From positions 62,001-126,000 of the forward strand of contig NZ_JNIX01000008.1 in the NCBI RefSeq assembly GCF_000701445.1: a stretch of DNA of 64,000 nt, read 5' to 3'. The number at the start of each line of letters is the position of its first letter. The stretch's first letter is position 1. Made by a program: the position numbers and the translations under genes. The notes beneath the pieces were generated by a model. The model searched no databases, had not been told where the DNA came from, and worked only from the letters and a program-made list of their open reading frames with translations. This document shows positions 43,727 through 53,073 of this stretch, one piece after another. The stretch is from Brevundimonas bacteroides DSM 4726 (GTDB taxonomy: Bacteria; Pseudomonadota; Alphaproteobacteria; Caulobacterales; Caulobacteraceae).

Positions 43727-45484
43727 TCACATGTTCGGATAGTTCGGCCCGCCGCCGCCCTCGGGCGTTGTCCAGACGATGTTCTGCGACGGATCCTTGA
43801 TGTCGCAGGTTTTGCAGTGGACGCAGTTCTGGGCGTTGATGACGAAGCGCGGATCAGTCTTGGCCGCCTCGTCGGCGTAGACGACCTCGTACACTCCGGC
43901 GGGGCAGTAGAGCCGCGCGGGCTCGCCATAGATCGGCAGATTGACCCGGATCGGCTTGTCCGGATCGATCAGCTTCAGGTGCGCGGGCTGTTCCTCGGCG
44001 TGGTTGGTGTTGGAGATGAAGACGCTCGACAGCTTGTCGAACGACAGCTTTCCGTCCGGCTTGGGATAGGCGATCGGTTTGTGCTTGGCCGCCGGCTCGG
44101 TCGAGGCCGCGTCGGTCTTGCCGTGCGTCTGAGTGCCGAACATGGACAGGCCGCCTGTCACACTCTGGCACCAGAGGTCGAACACACCCAGCGCCCCGCC
44201 CAGGGTCGTGCCGAACTTCGACAGCAAGGGCTTGGCGTTCCGGACCTGTTTCAGCTCCTTGTAGACCCAGCTGGTCTCATAGGCCGCCTGGTAGTCGGCC
44301 AGTTCGTCGCCCGCGCGGCCCGCCATGACGGCGTCGTAGGCGGCGTCGGCGGCCAGCATGCCGGTCTTCATGGCGTTGTGGCTGCCCTTGATGCGCGGCA
44401 CGTTCACAAAGCCCGCCGAACAGCCGATCAACGCACCGCCGGGGAAGGCGAGCTTCGGCACCGACTGGAAGCCGCCCTCGGTGATGGCGCGGGCCCCGTA
44501 GGAGATGCGCGTTCCGCCATCCAGATGCTCTGCGATGGCGGGGTGGTGCTTGAAGCGCTGGAACTCGTCGAACGGCGACAGGTGCGGGTTCTTGTAGTTC
44601 AGGTGCACGACGTAACCGATGGCCACGTAGTTGTCCCCGAAGTGGTACATGAAGCTGCCGCCGCCGGTGTGCTCGTCGAGCGGCCAGCCGGTCGTGTGCT
44701 GGGCGAGGCCGGGGCGGTGCTTCTCGGGCGGGACCTGCCACAGCTCCTTCAGGCCGATGCCGAACTTCTGCGGCTCCTTGCCCCTGGCCAGGTCGTGGCG
44801 GGCGATGATGGTCTTGGCCAGCGACCCGCGCACGCCCTCGGCGATGAAGACGTATTTGCCGTGCAGCTCGATCCCCGGCTGGAAGTCGCCGGTCGGCTGG
44901 CCATGCTTGTCGATGCCGAAGACGCCGGCGACCACGCCCTTGACCCGACCCGTCCCTTCTTCCCAGACCACATGGCTGGCGGCCATGCCGGGATAGACCT
45001 CGACGCCCAGCGCTTCAGCCTGTTCGCCCAGCCAGCGGCAGACGTTGGCCAGAGAGGCGATGTAGCAGCCGTCGTTGTGCATCATGGGCGGAAGCGCCCA
45101 CATGGGCAGGCTGACCTGGCCCATCGGCCCCAGCACCATGAAACGGTCCTCGATGACCGGCGTCTCGAGCGGCGCGCCGCGCTCCTTCCAGTCGGGGAAC
45201 AGCTCGGTCAGGGCGCGCGGGTCGATGACGGCGCCGGAAAGGATGTGCCCGCCGACCTCCGCCGACTTCTCGAGAACCGCGACGGAGATGTCCTTGCCAT
45301 CGGCGGCCGCGCGCTGCTTGAGCCGGATCGCGGAGGCGAGGCCCGCCGGACCGCCGCCGACGATGACGACGTCGTATTCCATGACGTCGCGCTCGACGCC
45401 CTGGAGCGCCTCCAGCGGCGGCAGGTTGTCGAGGATGGCTTCCTGGGCGGGGGACGTGGCGCCGCCTTCGATGGCTTGGGCCAT
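43727..45484 (-). CDS. Electron transfer flavoprotein-ubiquinone oxidoreductase
   Basis: A 585-residue membrane-associated flavo-iron-sulphur enzyme passing electrons from ETF (fatty-acid and amino-acid oxidation) to ubiquinone. The FAD-binding motif is YDVVIVGGGPAGLASAIRLK near residue 35; central motifs are EKSAEVGGHILSGAVIDPRA and GCSAGFVNVPRIKGSHNAMK; the C-terminal ferredoxin-like domain carries the 4Fe-4S cysteines (YCPAGVYEVV and NCVHCKTCDIKDPSQNI). ATG 45484 (MAQAIEGGA) is chosen. Monocistronic; divergent from the uracil-DNA glycosylase gene with an 82-base gap. Confidence 0.96.
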   Translation of the reverse strand: MAQAIEGGATSPAQEAILDNLPPLEALQGVERDVMEYDVVIVGGGPAGLASAIRLKQRAAADGKDISVAVLEKSAEVGGHILSGAVIDPRALTELFPDWKERGAPLETPVIEDRFMVLGPMGQVSLPMWALPPMMHNDGCYIASLANVCRWLGEQAEALGVEVYPGMAASHVVWEEGTGRVKGVVAGVFGIDKHGQPTGDFQPGIELHGKYVFIAEGVRGSLAKTIIARHDLARGKEPQKFGIGLKELWQVPPEKHRPGLAQHTTGWPLDEHTGGGSFMYHFGDNYVAIGYVVHLNYKNPHLSPFDEFQRFKHHPAIAEHLDGGTRISYGARAITEGGFQSVPKLAFPGGALIGCSAGFVNVPRIKGSHNAMKTGMLAADAAYDAVMAGRAGDELADYQAAYETSWVYKELKQVRNAKPLLSKFGTTLGGALGVFDLWCQSVTGGLSMFGTQTHGKTDAASTEPAAKHKPIAYPKPDGKLSFDKLSSVFISNTNHAEEQPAHLKLIDPDKPIRVNLPIYGEPARLYCPAGVYEVVYADEAAKTDPRFVINAQNCVHCKTCDIKDPSQNIVWTTPEGGGGPNYPNM

Positions 45485-45566
45485 GAGGACCTTCGTTGTT
45501 TTCCGTGGACGCCCCTTATCCGAAGGTGACGCGAGGGCGGTCAAGGCTTATCCCTGACGCAGTCCC

Positions 45567-46352
45567 ATGAACGTCGAACCTCGCGACATCGCTGCAATCG
45601 AGAGCCTGCTCGCCTTCTGGCGCGACGCGGGCGTGGACGCCTGCTTCGAGGACGCACCGCAGGACCGCACGATCGTCGTCGCGCCGGCGCTGAAGGCGGT
45701 GGCCAAGGCGACGGCGTCCGTCATCGCCCCGGTCGACACCCGCGACGTGATCGCCGAGGCGCGGGCACTGGCGCGGTCCGCCGACAGTGTCGAGGCTCTG
45801 GCGCAGGCGGTGGCGACCTTCCGGGGCTGCGATCTCGTAGGGCTTGGCGCCCGGGGCTGCGTGTTCGGGCGGGGAAACGCGGAAGCTTCGGTGCTGGTCA
45901 TCGGGCATGCTCCCGCCGCCGAGGACGAGAGCGCGGGCCAGCCCTTCTCGGGCCGGGTCGGGGTGCTGACCGACCGCATGCTGGCCGCGATCGCGGCGTC
46001 CGACCGGGCCTATCTGACCAACACCGTGTTCTGGCGTCCGCCCGGCGACCGGGCGCCGACCGCCGAGGAGCAGGCGACCTGCGCGCCCTTCCTGGAACGA
46101 CTGCTGGAACTGATGAAGCCCCGTGCGGTGCTGTTGCTCGGCGCCGTCGCCGCGCGCGGGGTACTCAAGAGCGAGGAGAGCATCGTCAAGGCGCGCGGCC
46201 AGTGGCGGGAATGGCGGCTGGCCGAGGGCGATGTGTCGGCGCCGGCGCTGGCCACCTTCCATCCGGCCTTCCTGATGAAACAGCCGCAAGCCAAGCGTCA
46301 GGCATGGGCGGATCTGCTGGCGCTGGCGGCGAAGCTGGAGAACACCACCTAG
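45567..46352 (+). CDS. Uracil-DNA glycosylase superfamily protein (family 4-like)
   Basis: A 261-residue protein with the overall family-4 UDG layout: VFGRGNAEASVLVIG, PFSGRVGVLTDRML, AYLTNTVFWRPPGDRAPTAE, a late RGQWREW and TFHPAFLMKQPQAKRQAW. It would remove uracil from DNA for base-excision repair. Unusual points: motif A reads GHAPAAED where the family normally has GEAPG/GEGPG, and the N-terminal Fe-S cysteine pair is not obvious (only FRGCDL and ARGCVF are seen). It may be a divergent clade or reduced in activity. Confidence 0.85.
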   Translation: MNVEPRDIAAIESLLAFWRDAGVDACFEDAPQDRTIVVAPALKAVAKATASVIAPVDTRDVIAEARALARSADSVEALAQAVATFRGCDLVGLGARGCVFGRGNAEASVLVIGHAPAAEDESAGQPFSGRVGVLTDRMLAAIAASDRAYLTNTVFWRPPGDRAPTAEEQATCAPFLERLLELMKPRAVLLLGAVAARGVLKSEESIVKARGQWREWRLAEGDVSAPALATFHPAFLMKQPQAKRQAWADLLALAAKLENTT

Positions 46353-46356
46353 CCGG

Positions 46357-48168
46357 TCACAGCGGACGGCACTGCGCCTCCAGCCAAGCCTTGACCTCGC
46401 TGTCCAGCAGCGGCCCGACCTTGGCCAGCGTTTCCGCATGATAGGCGTCGACGTAGGCGCGTTCGTCCGCCGTCAGCAGGTCGACGTCGACCAGGCGTCG
46501 GTCCAGCGGCGCGAAGGTCAGTTGCTCGAAGCCATGCATCGGACGCTCGCCGTCGGGGATCGGCTCAGCCGGAGTGACGACCTGCAACGTCTCGATGCGG
46601 ATGCCCCAGTGGCCCTCGCGGTAGTAGCCGGGCTCGTTCGACACGATCATGCCGGGCAGCAGGGGTTGGGTGTTCACCGCCTTGGCGATGCGCTGGGGAC
46701 CTTCGTGGACACCGAGGTAGGAGCCAACACCGTGGCCCGTGCCGTGGTCGTAGTCGAGGCCCGCCATCCACATCGGCAGACGGGCGAGCGCGTCCAGCTG
46801 ATGCCCCGTGGTTCCGGCCGGGAAACGCACCGTGGCCATGGCGACATGGCCCTTCAGCACCAGGGTGAACATGCGGCGCTGATCCGCCGAGGGTTCACCG
46901 ATGGCCATGGTGCGGGTCACGTCGGTGGTGCCGTCCAGATACTGGCCGCCGCCGTCGACCAGCAGCAGCGAGCCCCGCTCCATCCGCCGGATGGTGCGGG
47001 TCACGGGGCGATAGTGGGGCAGCGCCGCGTTCGGGCCGACGCCGGCGATGGTGTCGAAGCTGAGGTCCTTGAGCGCCCTGGTCTCCTCGCGAAAGCGCTC
47101 CAGCGCCTGGACCACGGCGCGTTCATCGGGCAGTTCGACCTGGGCGACCGTATCGACCCAATGCAGGAAGCGGGCGAGCGCCGCGCCGTCGCGGATGTGG
47201 GCCTGGCGGCTGCCCTCGATCTCGACGGCGTTCTTGGTCGCACGCGGGAGAGTGCAGGGGTCCATGGCGCGGACGACCGAGGCGCCCGCCTGTTCCAGCC
47301 TGTCGAAGTACCAGGCCGAGGATTGAGCCGGATCGATCAGGACGCGGCGGCCAGACAGGGCGTGCAAAGCGGACGGGAGGGCGTCGGGCCCCTCCACCTG
47401 GACCGCGTCGCCGAGCCAGCCGGGGAGTTCGTTGGTCACCTTGGCGGGGTCGAGGAACAGGCGCGCGCGGCCGTCTGACTCGACGATCGCCTGTGCGAGC
47501 GGCAGGGGCGTGCGGATGACGTCGCCGCCGCGCACGTTGAACAGCCAGGCGATCGACGCCGGCGCGGTCAGCACGGCGGCGTCGGCCCCGGCCCTGGCGA
47601 TGGCCTCGCCGATCCGGGCGCGCTTGGAGGCGCTGCTTTCCCCTGCGTAGCGTTCGGGGTGGGGCACGACCGGCGCGGTCGGCTGAGCGGGGCGAGCCTT
47701 GCCCCAGGCGACATCGACAGGGTTGGCCTCGACCGGCTTGAGTTCGGCCCCGGCCCTGCCCGCCGCGCGGCGCAGGGTGGCCAGCGCGTCCGGGCTGTGC
47801 AGGCGTGGATCGTAGCCGATCACCGCGCCCTTCGGCGCCTGTTCCAGATAGGCCGGCACGCCGCCCTCGACGAGGTCGCGCAGTTCGAACTGCCCCGCGT
47901 CGACCTGGGCCTTGACCTGCACGGTGTAGCGGCCGTCGGTGAAGACGGCGGCCCGATCCTTCATCACCACGCCCGCGCCCGCCGAGCCCGTGAAGCCGGT
48001 GAGCCACGCGAGGCGGTCGTTGGCCTCGGGCAGATATTCGTTCTGATGTTCGTCCTCGTGCGGCACGAGGAAGCCGTCCAGCCCCTGCTCGGCCATGGCG
48101 GCGCGGACGAGGGGCAGGTGCCTGCTCCCGAAGGATGGGTCGGTTGTTTCGTCGAAGGTCTGGCGCAT
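46357..48168 (-). CDS. Aminopeptidase P family protein (M24)
   Basis: A 603-residue Xaa-Pro aminopeptidase of the long three-domain type, with two N-terminal creatinase-like domains and a C-terminal pita-bread M24 domain. Metal-ligand motifs are LLLVDGGGQYLDGTTDVTRT (two Asp), MAGLDYDHGTGHGVGSYLGV (His), MIVSNEPGYYREGHWGIRIE (two Glu). It removes N-terminal residues preceding proline in the cytoplasm. Followed downstream by the convergent UDG gene (four-base gap) and upstream by prmA on the same strand with an 17-base gap, so the two may be co-transcribed. Confidence 0.94.
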   Translation of the reverse strand: MRQTFDETTDPSFGSRHLPLVRAAMAEQGLDGFLVPHEDEHQNEYLPEANDRLAWLTGFTGSAGAGVVMKDRAAVFTDGRYTVQVKAQVDAGQFELRDLVEGGVPAYLEQAPKGAVIGYDPRLHSPDALATLRRAAGRAGAELKPVEANPVDVAWGKARPAQPTAPVVPHPERYAGESSASKRARIGEAIARAGADAAVLTAPASIAWLFNVRGGDVIRTPLPLAQAIVESDGRARLFLDPAKVTNELPGWLGDAVQVEGPDALPSALHALSGRRVLIDPAQSSAWYFDRLEQAGASVVRAMDPCTLPRATKNAVEIEGSRQAHIRDGAALARFLHWVDTVAQVELPDERAVVQALERFREETRALKDLSFDTIAGVGPNAALPHYRPVTRTIRRMERGSLLLVDGGGQYLDGTTDVTRTMAIGEPSADQRRMFTLVLKGHVAMATVRFPAGTTGHQLDALARLPMWMAGLDYDHGTGHGVGSYLGVHEGPQRIAKAVNTQPLLPGMIVSNEPGYYREGHWGIRIETLQVVTPAEPIPDGERPMHGFEQLTFAPLDRRLVDVDLLTADERAYVDAYHAETLAKVGPLLDSEVKAWLEAQCRPL

Positions 48169-48185
48169 GGCCCTCGCTTACGCCG

Positions 48186-49055
48186 TCACCCCACCCGCCT
48201 CAACACCAGGGCGCTCCAGGCGTCGCGGCGGATGCGGCTCTCTAGCCTGAAGCCGCGCGACAGATAGGCCGCCGTGACCCGCCGCTCCTGCGTCCGCAGC
48301 AGGCCCGACAGAACCGCCACTCCACCGATGCGCAGCGCCAGCTTGATGTTCTGCGACAGGGCCACCAATGGCGGGGCGAGGATGTTGGCGAAGACAAGAT
48401 CATAGGGCGCTTCCGCCCGGATGCGGCGGTCGTCCAGGCCCGAGGCATGGAAGAAGCGGCACTTGGCGCGGTTCAGGCTCGCGTTCTCATTGGCGATGCG
48501 GACCGAAACAGGGTCGATGTCGGTGCCGACGGCGACGCGACTGCCGGTGCGCGCGGCGGCGATGGCCAGCACGCCCGTGCCGCAGCCGACGTCCAGCACC
48601 CGCTCGAACCGCTCTCGCTTCAAGAGGTCGTCGAAGGCCATGAGGCATCCAGTCGTGGTGCCATGATGGCCGGTGCCGAAGGCCGCGCCTGCCTCGATCC
48701 GCAGGTTCACGGTCGACGCCGGAGCCCGCCCGCGATCGTGGGCGCCATAGACGAAGAACCGCCCTGCACGCACCGGCGGCAGGCCCGACAGCGACATGGC
48801 CAGCCAGTCGGCGTCGGCCAGATCCTCGGTCGTGACGACCAGATCGCCATGGTCGGCCAGCACCGCCCGCAACCCCTCGGCCTCTTCGTCCGAGGTCGGG
48901 AAGGCATCGATGCGCCAGATCCCGCGGTCCTCGTCCTCTTCCAAGATGGAGTAGGTCGCACCTTCCAGCAGCGGGGTCACGTCGATGGCGGACGCGGCCG
49001 CCTCGGCGATCGCGCGAGGGCCTCGGGCGATGATCTGCACCGGGTTTTGGGACAT
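48186..49055 (-). CDS. prmA: Ribosomal protein L11 methyltransferase
   Basis: A 289-residue protein with an N-terminal substrate-recognition domain and a C-terminal class I SAM-dependent methyltransferase domain ([20 protein letters not shown] as motif [14 protein letters not shown] as the catalytic NxxAxx motif). PrmA methylates ribosomal protein L11. Both domains and the family linker [19 protein letters not shown] are present. Divergent from the histone-like gene with a 100-base gap. Confidence 0.92.
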   Translation of the reverse strand: MSQNPVQIIARGPRAIAEAAASAIDVTPLLEGATYSILEEDEDRGIWRIDAFPTSDEEAEGLRAVLADHGDLVVTTEDLADADWLAMSLSGLPPVRAGRFFVYGAHDRGRAPASTVNLRIEAGAAFGTGHHGTTTGCLMAFDDLLKRERFERVLDVGCGTGVLAIAAARTGSRVAVGTDIDPVSVRIANENASLNRAKCRFFHASGLDDRRIRAEAPYDLVFANILAPPLVALSQNIKLALRIGGVAVLSGLLRTQERRVTAAYLSRGFRLESRIRRDAWSALVLRRVG

Positions 49056-49155
49056 TCAGCAAACCTCGCTATCATCGCGAATCGATACAACCACGAACGC
49101 GCCCGGCTCCTGCCCATCCGGTCGTGTCGCTTTCAACCGAGGGGTCGGGGAATAC

Positions 49156-49755
49156 ATGGCCAAGTCACCGTCTACTGCCGCGTCCAAGACGTCCGCCGCT
49201 TCCAAGCCGAATACGGCCGCGAAGTCGACCGCGAAATCCGCGACCACCACCGCCAAGGCTCCTGCTGTCAAGACAGCTCCGGCCGCGAAGGCACCGGCGG
49301 CGAAGGCTCCGGCCGCCAAGATCGCCCCAGCCAAGGCTTCGGCGGCCAAGACGCCGGCGGCCAAGGCCGCTCCCGCCGCCAAGGCCGCCCCGGCGGTGAA
49401 GGCGACCACCAAGGCCCCGGCCGCAAAGACGGCGGTGAAGGCCGCGCCGGCCGCCAAGCCCGCTTCCTCCGCCAAGGCTCCTGTCGCCAAGACCCCTGCT
49501 GCCAAGCCCGCTGCAAAGTCGGCCGCCAAGGCCGCTCCGAAGACGGCCCCCGCCAAGCCCGCAGCGGCCGCCAAGCCTGCCGCCCCGGCTGCAGCGGCTC
49601 CAGCGGCCAAGCCCGCCGCGCCTGCGAGCCCGGCTCCGGCCGCGACCGCCGCGCCGGCGGCCACGACCACGACCTCGGCGCCCGCCGCCCGCTCGCCGGA
49701 ACCGAAGAAGGGCCTGCTCGGCGGCATCGCCGACTTCATCTTCGGCAAGCGCTGA
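49156..49755 (+). CDS. Histone H1-like Ala/Lys/Pro-rich protein with hydrophobic C-terminal tip
   Basis: A 199-residue low-complexity protein. Residues about 10-175 are almost only Ala, Lys, Pro, Thr and Ser in irregular AAK/PAAK repeats, like bacterial H1-like (AlgP/HC-type) DNA-binding proteins. The last 25 residues differ: RSPEPKKGLLGGIADFIFGK forms a potential amphipathic helix not found in ordinary H1-like proteins. The start ATG 49156 follows GGGGAATAC; no signal peptide. It may bind nucleic acid or an acidic polymer and attach through the tail. Strong shared terminator follows. Confidence 0.75.
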   Translation: MAKSPSTAASKTSAASKPNTAAKSTAKSATTTAKAPAVKTAPAAKAPAAKAPAAKIAPAKASAAKTPAAKAAPAAKAAPAVKATTKAPAAKTAVKAAPAAKPASSAKAPVAKTPAAKPAAKSAAKAAPKTAPAKPAAAAKPAAPAAAAPAAKPAAPASPAPAATAAPAATTTTSAPAARSPEPKKGLLGGIADFIFGKR

Positions 49756-49776
49756 TCTCAGGTGTCTGAAACGCGA

Positions 49777-49806
49777 AACGCCGGGCGGAGCGATCCGCCC
49801 GGCGTT
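49777..49806. terminator. Bidirectional terminator
   Basis: Perfect 12-bp stem AACGCCGGGCGG / CCGCCCGGCGTT with a six-base loop. TTTT follows on the plus strand and GAAA precedes it, giving TTTC on the minus strand. It lies between the convergent histone-like and DUF3126 genes. Confidence 0.82.
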
Positions 49807-49828
49807 TTCGTATGCGCCGTCCGCCAGA

Positions 49829-50041
49829 TCAGGCGGCGGGCAGGTCCTCGGCCAGGATGGCCATCTCGAACATGAAGCTGCCGTCCTCGTCCTCGTCGGC
49901 GAAGACGACACCGATGAACTCGTCGCCGACGTAGACCTCGGCGGAGTCCGACACCTTGCCACGCCCCTTCACGATGATGCCGCCAGTGTTGAAGGTGCGC
50001 TTCAGATGGGTCTCGATGCGCTTCATGTCGTCTTCGGTCAC
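49829..50041 (-). CDS. DUF3126 family protein
   Basis: A 70-residue protein with the DUF3126 pattern: MTEDDMKRIETHLKRTFNTG, IIVKGRGKVSDSAEVYVGDE, FIGVVFADEDEDGSFMFEMA. The family is small, soluble and restricted mostly to alphaproteobacteria; its function is unknown. Monocistronic between a terminator and the divergent ygfZ gene. Confidence 0.9.
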   Translation of the reverse strand: MTEDDMKRIETHLKRTFNTGGIIVKGRGKVSDSAEVYVGDEFIGVVFADEDEDGSFMFEMAILAEDLPAA

Positions 50042-50154
50042 GGGGGGCCTCGGGTGGTCTAGGAACAGGGCGCGGACCCTAGAGGGCAGAGCGCGCCAAG
50101 GGAAGGCTGAACCGGCGTCTCCCGTTCCCTGACGTCACGCCCTATCTGTTGGCC

Positions 50155-50958
50155 ATGATCGATTCCATCGCTCGCCTGGACAGCCGCGCCCTGATCCGGG
50201 TGGCGGGGCCGGACACCCGGTCTTTCCTGCACAACCTGCTGACGCAAGACGTGGAGACGCTGGCGCCGGGCGAGGTGCGGTTCGGGGCCCTGCTGTCGCC
50301 GCCGGGACGGCTGCTGTTCGACCTGTTCCTGTGGGGCGAGGACGACGCCGTGGTGCTGGACGTGGCGGCGGAGCGGAGGGACGCCCTGACGGCGCGCCTG
50401 TCGATGTACCGGCTGCGGGCGCAGGTGGAGATCACGTCGGACGACCGACCGGTCTTCGCGAGCTGGCCCGGCGTGGCGGACGGCTTCGTCGTCGATCCCC
50501 GGCTGCCGACGCTGGGTGGGCGGGCGCCCCCTGACGCTTCTTTGGGCAAACGGACCGCCGACGCGGACGAGGATGCGTGGGACGCCCACCGTCAATCGGT
50601 CGGCGTACCGGACCCGACGCGGGACGGCGGCCATGACGTCCGCTATCCGATCGAGGCCTACTTCGACCTACTGAATGGCATCGACTTCAGGAAGGGCTGC
50701 TTCGTCGGCCAGGAGACGACCAGCCGAATGAAACGGCGCGGCGAGATCAAGAAGCGGATGCTGCCGCTAACCTTCGACGGCCCGCCCCCGCCTGAGGGCG
50801 CCGAGGTGCTGAACGGCGAACTGCGGGCGGGCGAGGTGCTGACCGGCCGCGATGGCGCGGCCATCGCACTGATGCGGCTGGACCGAATGGAGGGCGCGCT
50901 CACCGTCGAGGGTCGAGCGACCACGGTGATCATGCCCCCATGGCTAAAGGCCGACTAA
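50155..50958 (+). CDS. ygfZ: YgfZ/GcvT-domain folate-binding Fe-S cluster maturation protein
   Basis: A 267-residue aminomethyltransferase-fold protein of the YgfZ/IBA57 group, which assists maturation or repair of certain Fe-S enzymes in a folate-dependent way. The diagnostic motif KGCFVGQETTSRMKRRGEIK with the essential Cys is present, together with DTRSFLHNLLTQDVETLAPG and LLSPPGRLLFDLFLW. Length is typical. ATG 50155 (MIDSIARLDSRALI) is chosen over a TTG two codons upstream. Confidence 0.93.
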   Translation: MIDSIARLDSRALIRVAGPDTRSFLHNLLTQDVETLAPGEVRFGALLSPPGRLLFDLFLWGEDDAVVLDVAAERRDALTARLSMYRLRAQVEITSDDRPVFASWPGVADGFVVDPRLPTLGGRAPPDASLGKRTADADEDAWDAHRQSVGVPDPTRDGGHDVRYPIEAYFDLLNGIDFRKGCFVGQETTSRMKRRGEIKKRMLPLTFDGPPPPEGAEVLNGELRAGEVLTGRDGAAIALMRLDRMEGALTVEGRATTVIMPPWLKAD

Positions 50959-51071
50959 AGTTAGCCCCGGCTGAACTGTGAAGATTTGGCTTTCTCACGG
51001 CCAAGCTGAAACCGCCACATGTGCGGCGAGTATCTGTCAACGGAAGGGCATGTCGCCGACGGAGGCACCGC

Positions 51072-52064
51072 GTGTCCACGACTGAACAGATCATCGAAAA
51101 GCTCGACCAGAGGGCCGAGCGCCTCGCCCAACGGCGGAAATTCTTCAAGACGGCCGGAGGCTTCGCCGTCGGGGCGGTCGGCGGCGCCGTGGTCGGGGCC
51201 TGCTCCAGCTCCTCGGACACCGCCGTCGCGCAGAACCCGCCGACCGGCCAGGCCAACCTGGACGTCGAGATCCTGAACTTCGCGCTGCAGCTCGAATATC
51301 TGGAAGCGCAGTTCTACTCCTTCGCCGCGTTCGGGACCGGGTTGCCTCAGAGCTCGCTGACCGGGACGGGCACGCAAGGCGGGGTCATCGGCGGGCGTCA
51401 GGTGAACTTCACCGATCCCCTGGTGCGCCGCTACGCCAATGAGATCGCCGCCGACGAGGTCGCCCACGTCAACTTCCTGCGTGGCGCGCTCGGCTCGTCG
51501 GCGGTGGCCCAGCCCGCCATCGACGTCGGCGGGACCGACCCGAACGGCGCCTTTTCGACCGCCGCGCGCGCCGCCGGACTGGTCGGGGCGGGCCAAGCGT
51601 TCGACCCCTATGCGTCAGACGAGGCCTTCCTTTTGGGCGCCTACATCTTCGAGGACGTGGGCGTCAGCCTCTACAAGGGCGCGGCGCCGCTGGTGACCTC
51701 CAAGGTCTTCCTGGAGGCCGCCGCCGGCATTCTGGCCGCCGAGGCCTATCACGCGGGCCTCGTTCGCACGGTCCTTTCGGCCAAGGGCATCGCCACGCCG
51801 TCCCTGATCGATGCGACGGAGGCGATCTCCAACGCTCGCGACAGCCTGGACGGGCCGACGGACCTGGATCAGGGCGTGCGGCCGACGGGCACGGGCAATG
51901 CGGCCGCGTCCAACATCTTCCCAAGCGACAGCAACGGCATCGCCTTCAGCCGGACGGTCCAGCAGGGGTTGAACATCGTCTACCTCAAGTCCGGAACGGG
52001 CCAGACCAGCGGCGGCTTCTTCCCCGCCGGCCTGAACGGACCGGCGACCTTCCGCACGACCTGA
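51072..52064 (+). CDS. Exported ferritin-like domain lipoprotein
   Basis: A 330-residue protein. The N-terminus has a charged region with [20 protein letters not shown] ending in VGAC-SSSSD, resembling a twin-arginine lipoprotein signal (RRKFF, lipobox GAC). A ferritin-like four-helix domain follows: [20 protein letters not shown] (Glu ligands), [18 protein letters not shown] (Glu/His), [19 protein letters not shown] (Glu/His). Such Ferritin_2/DUF4439-type proteins bind a di-iron or other metal pair; the role is unknown. GTG 51072 has GGAGG six bases upstream, the best ribosome site in this region. Probably monocistronic. Confidence 0.85.
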   Translation: MSTTEQIIEKLDQRAERLAQRRKFFKTAGGFAVGAVGGAVVGACSSSSDTAVAQNPPTGQANLDVEILNFALQLEYLEAQFYSFAAFGTGLPQSSLTGTGTQGGVIGGRQVNFTDPLVRRYANEIAADEVAHVNFLRGALGSSAVAQPAIDVGGTDPNGAFSTAARAAGLVGAGQAFDPYASDEAFLLGAYIFEDVGVSLYKGAAPLVTSKVFLEAAAGILAAEAYHAGLVRTVLSAKGIATPSLIDATEAISNARDSLDGPTDLDQGVRPTGTGNAAASNIFPSDSNGIAFSRTVQQGLNIVYLKSGTGQTSGGFFPAGLNGPATFRTT

Positions 52065-52198
52065 GCATCGCGCGCGCCTCGCTGTCCGATCGGCGGGGCG
52101 CGCCGGGCCCGGCCTTCTGGAACAGCCCTCCTTCCCAGACATTCCCGCGTGAGCCCAGGGCGCCCCGGCCCGCGCGGCGGCAACTCAAGGACGACACG

Positions 52199-53023
52199 AT
52201 GACCAAGCTTCTTATCGCAGCGTCGGTCGCGGCCGTGACGCTCGCGGCCTCGCCCGCCATCGCCCAGGACTGGTCGGGCGGCTACGTCGGCATCCACGGC
52301 GGCTATGGCCAGACCAACGACCAGGACGACGAACGGCTGCGCTTCGACCGCAACCTCGACGGAAACTTCGGAGACACCGTGCGGACGGCCGCGGGCGCGG
52401 ACGCCTTCAGCCCCGGCTCGTGCGGCGGCTCGGCCAACACAGGCGTGTTCGCCGACGGCTGCGATGACGACTTCGACGCGGCGGAAGCCGGCGTGCGAGC
52501 GGGCTGGGACTTCCAGTTCGGATCGTTCGTGGTTGGCGCGCTCGTCGAGTACTCGGGCGTCAGCGCCGAGGACAGCGTGACCTCCTACTCGTCGACGCCG
52601 GCGTCCTACACCTTCGAGCGCAAGCTGGAGAACCTCGCCGCGGTTCGGGCGCGGCTCGGCTATGCAATGGGTCCGGCGCTGTTCTACGGGACCGCCGGCG
52701 GCGCCAGCGGGGAGATGTCGAACCAGTTCTTCTCCAGCAACGGCGTCAACAGCTTTGACGCCACGGTCAACGACGATGAGGCCGACGGCTATCAGGCCGG
52801 GGGCGGGATCGAGTACCGGCTGGCGGGCAACCTGACGCTCACCGGCGAGTACATCTACACCTCGCTGGAGGCGCCGGACTTCACCATCCGTGTGGGACGG
52901 GGCATCGCCCCGGCGAACAATCCATTCGTCCTGACGCCGAACACCACCGGCACGGACATCACCCGCTCGAACGGCCGCTTCGGTCTGCACGCGGTGCGGA
53001 TCGGGATGAACTACCGCTTCTGA
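52199..53023 (+). CDS. Outer-membrane beta-barrel protein
   Basis: A 274-residue protein with a signal peptide (1-22, MTKLLIAASVAAVTLAASPA then IAQ) and porin-family (Opa/OmpA-like) barrel strands: WSGGYVGIHGGYGQTND, AGVRAGWDFQFGSFVVGALV, AVRARLGYAMGPALFYGTAG, YQAGGGIEYRLAGNLTLTGEYI, ending with VRIGMNYRF (C-terminal Phe sorting signal). A Cys pair lies in one long loop (SPGSCGGSAN, VFADGCDDD). Function unknown. Same direction as the ferritin-like gene but separated by 134 bases. Confidence 0.86.
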   Translation: MTKLLIAASVAAVTLAASPAIAQDWSGGYVGIHGGYGQTNDQDDERLRFDRNLDGNFGDTVRTAAGADAFSPGSCGGSANTGVFADGCDDDFDAAEAGVRAGWDFQFGSFVVGALVEYSGVSAEDSVTSYSSTPASYTFERKLENLAAVRARLGYAMGPALFYGTAGGASGEMSNQFFSSNGVNSFDATVNDDEADGYQAGGGIEYRLAGNLTLTGEYIYTSLEAPDFTIRVGRGIAPANNPFVLTPNTTGTDITRSNGRFGLHAVRIGMNYRF

Positions 53024-53073
53024 GCCGCCGCGAGGCCGGTCGCGCGAACCGTATCGGGCGCTAAGCTGTCGGC

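Noticed and set aside
49200..49700. Tandem repeat or CRISPR-like array
   Set aside because: The repetition is the Ala/Lys/Pro codon pattern of a histone-like protein; unit length and spacing are irregular and the frame is open throughout.
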